DNA of 23,824 bases from Bacteroidia bacterium (GTDB taxonomy: Bacteria > Bacteroidota > Bacteroidia > Bacteroidales > VadinHA17), in contig JAPLEC010000137.1 of assembly GCA_026391515.1 (NCBI GenBank), positions 1 through 23,824 of the forward strand. The letters run 5' to 3'. Position 1 is the stretch's first letter. Each line of letters begins with the position of its first letter. The notes beneath the pieces were generated by a model, which was not told the origin of the DNA, did not search any database, and saw only the letters and a list, made by a program, of their open reading frames with translations. The translations under genes were made by a program, and so were the position numbers. Of this stretch, positions 15,674 through 22,365 are shown in pieces.

Positions 15674-17473
15674 TTATTGATGAATAGTTTTGATCCATTT
15701 TGGAATTGCATTAATAAGGATTATAAAGACACAGATGATAATCAACAAAGTGAGAATCAGATTAATTAAACCCGGTACCAGGGTTGCTTTATCATAAATC
15801 TGAGGGAGATAAATATTTTTCATATTTAGAAATCCGGCAGTAAGTGTTGTCACTCCTACAAACGTCATAGGGACTAATGTTACCCAGGCATATTTTGTTC
15901 TCCCCCTATTAATTATAAATGAGGTACCGATTGCAAGAGCAACAGTAGCCAGCAGCTGATTTGCTGTTCCGAACATTGGCCAGATTGTTGCAACTGACCC
16001 CGTATAAATAAAGTAGCCCCATGCAAATACTATCAGTCCGCTTGTAATAAGATTTCCCGGCAGCCAGTCTGTCCGATGAAACGGCTTGTAAACTTTACCA
16101 AAAGCTTCCTGGAGAATAAATCTGCCGATACGGGTGCCTGCATCGATTGTTGTCAGGATAAACAATGCTTCAAACATTATTGCAAAATGGTACCAGTACG
16201 ACATCAGGTGTTTCATCCCGGGAATTGATGAAAAGATATAGGCCATCCCGACACCAAGGGAGACTGCTCCTCCTGTCCTGCCTGCAATTTTTTCACCCAC
16301 TGAAGCAGAAAGCTGGTCAAGATTTGATTCCGTAAAACCCATTCCATGAAGCTTAGGGAGAATTGCCTGGAGTTTATCAACTGGGACATTGATCTGAAAA
16401 TAATCAAGCGGAAGCAGGCTGGTTGCAGCTATCAGAGCCATTATGCTTACTGCTCCTTCGACAAGCATTGAACCTACTGCAATAGGCTTTATATCAGACT
16501 CTTTCATTATCATTTTCGGCGTTGTCCCTGAACTGACAAGCGAATGAAATCCTGAAATTGCACCGCAGGCAATTGTAATAAAAAGGTACGGGAAAAGTTT
16601 TCCTGGAATAACCGGTCCTCCTCCTTTGCCAAATTCAGTGAATGCAGGCATTTTGATCTCTGGTGCAACAATGATCAGTCCGATTGCAAGGAGTCCGATA
16701 ATTGATATTTTCATTATCGAGCTGAGGTAGTCGCGGGGAGAAAGAAGAAGCCAGACAGGAAGAACTGAGGCCAGAAATCCATAAAGAGCAATAATTATGG
16801 TCAGAGTTTTATGATTGAATGTAAACCATGATGAGAATTGAGAATCAGGCACATAGCGGCCGATAACAACAGCAATTATCAGCATGATAACACCAAATAT
16901 TGTTGCCTCTAGTGTTTTACCTTTCCGTATCTTGAACATCCAGATACCCATTACAATTGCAATCGGAATTGTTGAAGCAATTGTAAAAGTTCCCCATGAG
17001 CTTTCGGCAAGTGCATTCACGACTACAAGTCCAAGTCCTGCAAGGGCAACTACTATTATCAATATTATTGCAAATGCAGTTGTGATCCCGCTGACTTTGT
17101 TTATCTCGGCTTTTGCGATTTCTGCCAGCGATTTTCCATCGTGCTGGACTGAAGCGGTCAGAATTACAAAATCGTGTACAGCACCAGCCATAACTGCTCC
17201 TATCAACATCCATAAAAATCCGGGCATAAAACCGAATTGTGCAGCGAGAACAGGCCCGACCAGGGGTCCAGCACCGGCAATAGCAGCAAAATGGTGCCCG
17301 AATAATACCCATTTGTTCATCGGATAATAATTCTGTCCGTCGTATAACCTGTAAGCCGGTGTCTGGTTCAGATCATTTCTCACTGCAACTTTTGCAGCAA
17401 CAAAGCTGAAATACAGACGATAAGCGATTACAAACAGAGCAATACTCCCTATCACAAACGGCATTGCATTCAC
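15674..17473 (-). CDS. cstA: CstA-family carbon-starvation transporter
   Basis: A 599-residue polytopic inner membrane protein with many hydrophobic segments. CstA signatures are near the N-terminus: YYPMNKWVLFGHHFAAIAGA (about 49-68), GPLVGPVLAAQFG, MAGAVHDFV, then SGFHSLVSSGTTPKM in the middle and GTANQLLA near the end. Members take up peptides or pyruvate when carbon is short. ATG 17473 is used; ATG 17464 (MPFVIG) is an alternative three codons in. The gene has an exact Bacteroidetes -7 box 34 bases upstream and a perfect palindrome just beyond it, which suggests regulated transcription. Confidence 0.93.
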   Translation of the reverse strand: MNAMPFVIGSIALFVIAYRLYFSFVAAKVAVRNDLNQTPAYRLYDGQNYYPMNKWVLFGHHFAAIAGAGPLVGPVLAAQFGFMPGFLWMLIGAVMAGAVHDFVILTASVQHDGKSLAEIAKAEINKVSGITTAFAIILIIVVALAGLGLVVVNALAESSWGTFTIASTIPIAIVMGIWMFKIRKGKTLEATIFGVIMLIIAVVIGRYVPDSQFSSWFTFNHKTLTIIIALYGFLASVLPVWLLLSPRDYLSSIMKISIIGLLAIGLIIVAPEIKMPAFTEFGKGGGPVIPGKLFPYLFITIACGAISGFHSLVSSGTTPKMIMKESDIKPIAVGSMLVEGAVSIMALIAATSLLPLDYFQINVPVDKLQAILPKLHGMGFTESNLDQLSASVGEKIAGRTGGAVSLGVGMAYIFSSIPGMKHLMSYWYHFAIMFEALFILTTIDAGTRIGRFILQEAFGKVYKPFHRTDWLPGNLITSGLIVFAWGYFIYTGSVATIWPMFGTANQLLATVALAIGTSFIINRGRTKYAWVTLVPMTFVGVTTLTAGFLNMKNIYLPQIYDKATLVPGLINLILTLLIIICVFIILINAIPKWIKTIHQ

Positions 17474-17506
17474 TGAAGATTATTTTTCAGGGTTATTTCA
17501 ATACAA

Positions 17507-17514
17507 CAAAATTA
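17507..17514 (-). promoter_or_regulatory. -7 promoter element for cstA
   Basis: TAATTTTG on the minus strand matches TAnnTTTG exactly; the transcript would start near 17501, about 28 bases before the ATG. The -33 region is not TTTG-like but a GC-rich inverted repeat (17522-17539). Confidence 0.5.
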
Positions 17515-17521
17515 ATATTTC

Positions 17522-17565
17522 CGCGCACCCGTGCAGCGCAGCATTATGGTAATATCCATAATGCT
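17522..17565 (-). promoter_or_regulatory. candidate operator: perfect 26-bp palindrome plus GC-rich inverted repeat
   Basis: AGCATTATGG (17540-17549) and CCATAATGCT (17556-17565) are perfect inverted arms around TAATAT, centred about 52 bases upstream of the predicted cstA start, a usual position for an activator. Immediately promoter-proximal, GCAC-CC-GTGC with GCGC flanks (17522-17539) forms a second inverted repeat, unusually GC-rich for this gap. No U-run follows, and the sites lie outside the predicted transcript, so DNA binding is more plausible than termination. The regulator is unknown. Confidence 0.45.
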
Positions 17566-17645
17566 AATGACTATATACAGAGACTTTTAAGAATAATATT
17601 GTTTTTTGCTGAATATTCGTAAATTGCGAATATCTGGATCGAAGT

Positions 17646-17748
17646 AGGGTGTATTTTACCCCCATCCCATCCTTCCCCCACAGGGGAAGGAGTTATTAGG
17701 TTCTTCATCTTTTCCCCCTTGGGGGAAAGGAGAAAGGGGGTGCTATGA
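17646..17748. repeat. gene-less inverted pair of hairpin repeats, related in layout to the DUF559 island ends
   Basis: The gap 17474-17811 (338 bases) holds no gene. Besides the cstA control sites it contains this element. Left half: ACCCCCATCCC, then hairpin arms CCTTCCCC and GGGGAAGG around CACA. Middle: about 20 bases. Right half: the perfect palindrome TTTCCCCC-TT-GGGGGAAA, spacer GGAGAA, then AGGGGGTGC. Each half is a hairpin followed outwards by a G-run ending in GGGGGT, and the halves are inverted to each other, as at 2294-2334 and 2752-2802. An open frame across it (17571-17786, minus) is only repeat-derived. Confidence 0.65.
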
Positions 17749-17811
17749 ATATTGTGAAATCTTTGATTATTAAAGAAATACGACATTGTTATAACCTAAA
17801 ACAATTAAAAT

Positions 17812-19584
17812 ATGAATGTTGAACGGACTTTCGATCTTCTCGACAGATACAGAGAACACTTTATGAAAGAGGATGCTCTCTGCGGCAAACAGGATGGTGT
17901 TTGGGTAAAATACAGCTCGCAGGATTATATTGATTACTCTTATAATTTCAGCTACGGTCTGCTTGAACTAGGTATTAAAAAGGGTGACAAAATCATCACA
18001 GTATCAAATAACCGGCCGGAATGGAACTTTGTTGATTTCGGAATGTCAATGATCAGTGTTATTCATGTCCCGGTATTTACTTCACTCAGTACGGCTGAAT
18101 ATCAATACATTATCAACCACTCAGAGGCAAAGATGATTATTGTCTCAGACAAGAAATTATTTAAAGTTGTAAATCCTGCAATCGCAGCTTCAGGCAAATC
18201 TGTTCAGATTTATTCTTTCGATAATATCGATGGGGTAAAAAACTGGAAGGAAATAGTTGAAGCAGGAAAAAGTAACGCACAAAAGCATTCAAAGACCGTT
18301 GAAGATTTGAAAAATTATGTCCGGCCTGACGATTTTGCTTCACTTATTTACACATCCGGGACAACCGGAAAAGCAAAAGGTGTAATACTTACTCACAGAA
18401 ATATGGTTAGCAACTTCATTTCAGCTGCATCAGTTTTCAAACTTAAGCCTGAAGATAAATATCTCAGTATCTTGCCATTATGCCATGTCGGCGGTCGTTT
18501 GGGAAATTACCAGACACAATATAGCGGGAGCTCAATTTATTATGCAGAGAATATGGGCACCATTGCTGTAAATATGGCTGATATTAAGCCTGATGGATTT
18601 GATGCTGTCCCCAGAGTGCTCGAAAAATTCTATGATGTCATTATTTCGAAAGGCAACAAGCTCACCGGCATAAAGAAAAAGCTTTTCTTCTGGGCAGTTA
18701 ACCTTGGACTAAAATATAAGCCGTATGGCGAGAATGGCTGGCTGTACGAAAGAAAATTAAAAATTGCCGATAAGCTGATTTTCAGTAAGTGGCGCGAGGC
18801 GCTGGGAGGTAATGTAAGGCTTGTAGGATGCGGAGGAGCCAGCCTGCAGCCTAGGCTTGAAAGAATTTTCTGGGCTGCCGGCATTAAAATATTAAATATG
18901 TACGGGCTCACGGAAACTTCTCCGATAATTACAATTAACAGGCAGGAAAAAGGTAAGGTTAAACTGGGTTCGGTTGGGATGACAATAGAGGGTGTCGAAG
19001 TCAAAATTGCTGATGATGGCGAAATATTATGCAAGGGACCCAACGTCTCACCCGGTTATTATAACGACCCTGAACTGACAAAAGCCGCATTTGATGAGAA
19101 TGGCTGGTTCATGACAGGAGATATCGGCCATATTGAGGACGACAAATTCCTGATGATAACAGACAGGAAAAAAGAGATATTCAAGCTGTCGAACGGGAAA
19201 TTCATTGCACCTCAGATCATTGAAAACATTTTCAAGGAGGCTCCTATTATTGACCAGATTATGGTTATCGGAGAACATGAAAAATTTGCAAGCGCTCTGA
19301 TTTCTCCCAACTTCAAATATCTTGATGACTGGAAAACATTAAATAAAATCTCAGTTTCTGACAATGAAGAATTGATACAACATCCTGAAATTCAGTCTTT
19401 ATTCTCAGCAGAAGTAGAAAAACTTAACAAGAAACTGAGCCCTCCGGAAAGAATTAACAGGTTCAGGCTAGTCAAGGATGAATGGACGCCGGCAACAGGT
19501 GAATTATCTCCAACACTAAAGTTGAAGAGGCAGTTTATCCAAAATAAATATAAATCACTTATCACACAGATTTATTTTAAGTAA
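17812..19584 (+). CDS. long-chain acyl-CoA synthetase (AMP-forming)
   Basis: A 590-residue adenylate-forming enzyme that activates a fatty acid with ATP and loads it onto CoA. Motifs in order: P-loop IYTSGTTGKAKGV (179-191), LPLCHVGGRLGNY (221-233, where LPLSHVFER is more usual), LNMYGLTETSP (361-371), GWFMTGDIG (431-439), and TDRKKEIFKLSNGKFIAP (450-467) with the C-terminal-domain Lys463. No signal or membrane segments; length is normal for bacterial FadD15-like ligases. It heads a plus-strand run: the GNAT-fold gene starts 29 bases downstream. An acyl-ACP synthetase or acyl-AMP ligase role cannot be excluded. Confidence 0.92.
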   Translation: MNVERTFDLLDRYREHFMKEDALCGKQDGVWVKYSSQDYIDYSYNFSYGLLELGIKKGDKIITVSNNRPEWNFVDFGMSMISVIHVPVFTSLSTAEYQYIINHSEAKMIIVSDKKLFKVVNPAIAASGKSVQIYSFDNIDGVKNWKEIVEAGKSNAQKHSKTVEDLKNYVRPDDFASLIYTSGTTGKAKGVILTHRNMVSNFISAASVFKLKPEDKYLSILPLCHVGGRLGNYQTQYSGSSIYYAENMGTIAVNMADIKPDGFDAVPRVLEKFYDVIISKGNKLTGIKKKLFFWAVNLGLKYKPYGENGWLYERKLKIADKLIFSKWREALGGNVRLVGCGGASLQPRLERIFWAAGIKILNMYGLTETSPIITINRQEKGKVKLGSVGMTIEGVEVKIADDGEILCKGPNVSPGYYNDPELTKAAFDENGWFMTGDIGHIEDDKFLMITDRKKEIFKLSNGKFIAPQIIENIFKEAPIIDQIMVIGEHEKFASALISPNFKYLDDWKTLNKISVSDNEELIQHPEIQSLFSAEVEKLNKKLSPPERINRFRLVKDEWTPATGELSPTLKLKRQFIQNKYKSLITQIYFK

Positions 19585-19613
19585 TTCATTGGTACAGATA
19601 ATTCTTTACTTCT

Positions 19614-20777
19614 ATGAATTTAATTAAAGTCACCGACAAAAAGTCGGAGAAAATGTTTCTGGATACTGCCAGGGTCATTTACAAAAACGACAAAACCTGG
19701 GTCTGCCCTCTGGACAATGACATTAAAGGAGTTTTCGACCCGCAAAAGAATACATACTTTAAACACGGTGCAGTTGAAAGGTGGGTGCTTACCGGAGAAA
19801 AAAACAAATTGATTGGGAGAATAGCCGCTTTTATTGATTACGGTCTGGCAAATTTGTATGAACAACCTACCGGTGGTATCGGATTTTTTGAATGTACTGA
19901 CAACAAGGACACGGCATTCTTGCTTTTTGATACTGCCAGAGAATGGCTGAAAGAAAAAGGGATGGAAGCAATGGATGGGCCGATAAATTTCGGAGAAACA
20001 GATAAATACTGGGGTTTGCTTGTAAATGGTTTTATACATCCTTCTTTCGACGTACCATATAATCATCCATATTACCAGAACCTGTTTGAATCTTATGGTT
20101 TTCAGATCTATTACCAGATGGAAGGCTTCCATCTGGACATTACAAAACCAATGCCGGAAAGAGTTATGAAAATTGCAGACTGGGTCATTAAGAAATCCGG
20201 ATATGAGTTCAAGCATTTTACATGGAAAGAGCAGGAAAAATATACTAAGGACTTTGCTGAAGCATTCAATGAAGCATGGGTATCTTTCAAGAAACATTTT
20301 GAACCTCTTGAACCTGCATATATCCGTGCAACTCTGAAAAAAGCCAAACCGATTATAGATGAGGAATTTATATGGATCGCTTATTTTGAAGGAAAACCGA
20401 TAGGGATTTATCTCATGTTCCCCGACCTGAACATGATCCTGAAGCATCTCAATGGGAAGCTTGATTTAATCAGCCTGATTAAGTTCCTCTGGCTGAAGAA
20501 AAGAAAAGTAATGACAAGGGCAAAAGCTCTGCTGATGGGTGTTATTCCAAAGTTCCAGAACCACGGAATTGAATCGGCCTTTATATATAATCTTCTCGGG
20601 GTTTTCAAGAAAAAATCTCATTACACTGAAATTGAATTCTCATGGGTTGCGGATTTCAATCCAAAAATGAGAAAGATATTTATTGCGGTCGGCTGTGTGC
20701 CTGTTAAGAACTATATTACATACAGGTATCTGTTTGACAGGACAAAAGAGTTTAAACGCTACCCGATACCTGAATAA
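19614..20777 (+). CDS. large GNAT-fold protein, putative acyltransferase
   Basis: A 387-residue soluble protein of a conserved family whose N-terminus reads IYKNDKTWVCPLDNDIKGVF, DPQKNTYFKHG and LIGRIAAFID. I recall related entries annotated as GNAT-family N-acetyltransferases and sometimes, wrongly, as nucleotide hydrolases. It seems to contain two acyl-CoA N-acyltransferase-like lobes: about 30-160 (GPINFGETDKYWGLLVNGF, YNHPYYQNLFESYGF) and about 230-375 (FIWIAYFEGKPIGIYLMFPD, IPKFQNHGIESAFIYNL, KIFIAVGCVPVKNYITYRY). Substrate unknown. Tight spacing behind the acyl-CoA synthetase suggests it may use the acyl-CoA made there, for example to N-acylate a lipid base, but this is inference. Some bacterial sphingolipid and lipoamino-acid acyltransferases have GNAT folds. 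Confidence 0.7.
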   Translation: MNLIKVTDKKSEKMFLDTARVIYKNDKTWVCPLDNDIKGVFDPQKNTYFKHGAVERWVLTGEKNKLIGRIAAFIDYGLANLYEQPTGGIGFFECTDNKDTAFLLFDTAREWLKEKGMEAMDGPINFGETDKYWGLLVNGFIHPSFDVPYNHPYYQNLFESYGFQIYYQMEGFHLDITKPMPERVMKIADWVIKKSGYEFKHFTWKEQEKYTKDFAEAFNEAWVSFKKHFEPLEPAYIRATLKKAKPIIDEEFIWIAYFEGKPIGIYLMFPDLNMILKHLNGKLDLISLIKFLWLKKRKVMTRAKALLMGVIPKFQNHGIESAFIYNLLGVFKKKSHYTEIEFSWVADFNPKMRKIFIAVGCVPVKNYITYRYLFDRTKEFKRYPIPE

Positions 20778-20820
20778 AGTGCCTTGAGTACTTAGAGTGC
20801 CTAAAGTGCCTAGAGTTGGA
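20778..20820. repeat. 9-bp tandem repeat array between two genes
   Basis: Directly after the GNAT-fold stop codon come four 9-base units: AGTGCCTTG, AGTACTTAG, AGTGCCTAA, AGTGCCTAG, then the partial unit AGTTGGA. Consensus is AGTGCCTAG. An inverted unit, TTAGGTACT (20841-20849), lies in the hairpin downstream. Confidence 0.7.
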
Positions 20821-20830
20821 AATTTAAAAC

Positions 20831-20854
20831 TTTAAGTACATTAGGTACTTTAAA
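20831..20854 (+). repeat. AT-rich hairpin before the FAD oxidoreductase gene
   Basis: TTTAAGTAC (20831-20839) pairs with GTACTT-T-AAA (20845-20854) around ATTAG, nine pairs with one bulged T. It lies 10 bases before ATG 20865. It could influence transcript processing or translation between the two genes, or be part of the repeat array. Confidence 0.4.
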
Positions 20855-20864
20855 ATACTGTTTT

Positions 20865-22316
20865 ATGAAGTATGACATTATTATCATTGGTGGCGGACTT
20901 GGCGGTTTAACGGCAGGAGCCAAACTTTCCAGGGAAGGGAAAAAAGTGTTGCTTCTGGAGCAGCATGACCGTCCGGGCGGGTGCGCAACAACATATAAAA
21001 GAGGTGATTACACTATGGAGGTCGGACTTCATGAGATTGACGGCCCCTCTCCCATTGATTTAAAAACAAAACTTTTCAACGAGCTTGAGGTTTTTAAGAA
21101 TGTCACTTTCATTAAAATCCCTGAATTCTACCACTTTGTCAATGATCGTATACAAATTACAGTCCCTCATAATCCTGAAGAGGCTGGAAAAATACTAAAA
21201 GAGGCATTCCATGAAGAGAAAGAAGGGATAGAGGCTTATTACAGACATATACTTTATCCGAAAAAGAAAAATGATGATAATGAGACCTCCAAAGAAAAAA
21301 GTCTGGGTGAATTTCTCGATTCCATAATTCACAATGAGAATCTTAAACTGGTCCTTCTAGGCAATCTCGGATATTTTCACGATGATCCTTATTCAATATC
21401 CTTAACCTACTATTCTGCCGCTCAAGCAAGGTATTTAAACGGTGGTGGAAGCTATATAAAAGGAGGTTCGCAGACATTATCGGATCATCTGGCGGAATAC
21501 ATAATGAAACATAGTGGTGAAGTTGTTCTTAACCACCTGGTCACAGGATTTATAACAGAAAACGGGAAATTGACAGGAGTAACATACAGGAAGACGAAAG
21601 GTTCTGATCCGGGCACTTTAAAAGCCTATGCAGATGAAATAGTAGCCAATGCAGCGATGCCAAACATAGCGGAATTATTGCCTGAAAAAGAGGGAAGCAT
21701 GCTTAAAAATGAGATCGGAAACCAGAAACCGGGAGCATCATTGCTTTCTGTTTATTTCGGTTTTAAAAATCCCCTCAGAAACATTGGCTATCAGCACTAT
21801 TGTACATTTGTTTTTGACGGATCAATAAAGACTCAGGCTGATATCCTGGAAAACAATAGAGGAGATTATGGCAAACGCAGTTTTACATTTATCGATTATG
21901 GCCAGGTCGATTCGGGACTTGCCCCGGAAGGTAAGAGTACGGGAACTCTCTGCTGTATCGATTATTTGACAAACTGGGGAAATTTAACAGAAGAAGAATA
22001 TAAAACAAAGAAAAAAGAAGTTGCAAAGATCTTCATAGGAAGACTTGAAAAACTAATCCCGGGAATTTCCGGTGAAATAGAATATTATGAGGTAGGAACG
22101 CCCTTAACTGTTAAACGTTACACCCTCAATCCGGAGGGTGCGGTCTATGGCTTTGAACAGAGACCATTCAAACCAGCAATCGATACCACTAAAATCTTTG
22201 ATAATCTTCATTTTGCATCTGCATGGGGAAGAACCGGTGGCGGTTTCTCAGGAGCTATTTATGGCGGCTATCTGTGTGCAATTAATATTATGAGAAAGAG
22301 ACCCGTAATCAAATGA
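20865..22316 (+). CDS. FAD-dependent oxidoreductase of the phytoene desaturase/retinol saturase (CrtI-RetSat) type
   Basis: A 483-residue flavoprotein. The N-terminal dinucleotide fold is IIIIGGGLGGLTAGAKLSRE (5-24), ending in LLLEQHDRPGGCATTYKRGD (33-52), the FAD-binding signature of the CrtI family. A glycine-rich substrate-domain segment YLNGGGSYIKGGSQTLSDHL follows near 190-209, and the C-terminal FAD motif is LHFASAWGRTGGGFSGAIYG (about 446-465). Family members desaturate, isomerise or saturate polyenes such as carotenoids or retinol. No phytoene synthase or other carotenoid gene is in the window, so the substrate is open. It follows the GNAT-fold gene by 87 bases on the same strand and may be co-transcribed. 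Confidence 0.88.
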   Translation: MKYDIIIIGGGLGGLTAGAKLSREGKKVLLLEQHDRPGGCATTYKRGDYTMEVGLHEIDGPSPIDLKTKLFNELEVFKNVTFIKIPEFYHFVNDRIQITVPHNPEEAGKILKEAFHEEKEGIEAYYRHILYPKKKNDDNETSKEKSLGEFLDSIIHNENLKLVLLGNLGYFHDDPYSISLTYYSAAQARYLNGGGSYIKGGSQTLSDHLAEYIMKHSGEVVLNHLVTGFITENGKLTGVTYRKTKGSDPGTLKAYADEIVANAAMPNIAELLPEKEGSMLKNEIGNQKPGASLLSVYFGFKNPLRNIGYQHYCTFVFDGSIKTQADILENNRGDYGKRSFTFIDYGQVDSGLAPEGKSTGTLCCIDYLTNWGNLTEEEYKTKKKEVAKIFIGRLEKLIPGISGEIEYYEVGTPLTVKRYTLNPEGAVYGFEQRPFKPAIDTTKIFDNLHFASAWGRTGGGFSGAIYGGYLCAINIMRKRPVIK

Positions 22317-22365
22317 TTATCGATAATTTCAGATCAGGATTCCCTTATCTCATAAAAGAAAGTCA

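Noticed and set aside
17646..17748. CRISPR-like array.
   Set aside because: Only two imperfect units in inverted, not direct, orientation, and no regular spacers or cas genes.
17571..17786. A 71-codon minus-strand frame across the cstA-acyl-CoA synthetase gap.
   Set aside because: Most of it is the translated hairpin repeat (LLSPKGEKMK, TPSPVGEGWDGG); such repeat-derived reading does not indicate a gene.
19620..20447. A 275-codon open frame on the minus strand opposite the GNAT-fold gene.
   Set aside because: It lies wholly antisense to a gene with family-typical motifs, its translation is rich in Phe, Cys, Ile and His without domain motifs, and it has no promoter or start context; it is a frame shadow.
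22313..22326. ATTATCGATAAT palindrome between the convergent FAD oxidoreductase and KUP genes as terminator or operator.
   Set aside because: It is a short AT-rich self-complementary 12-mer with no loop or T-run; chance is sufficient explanation.
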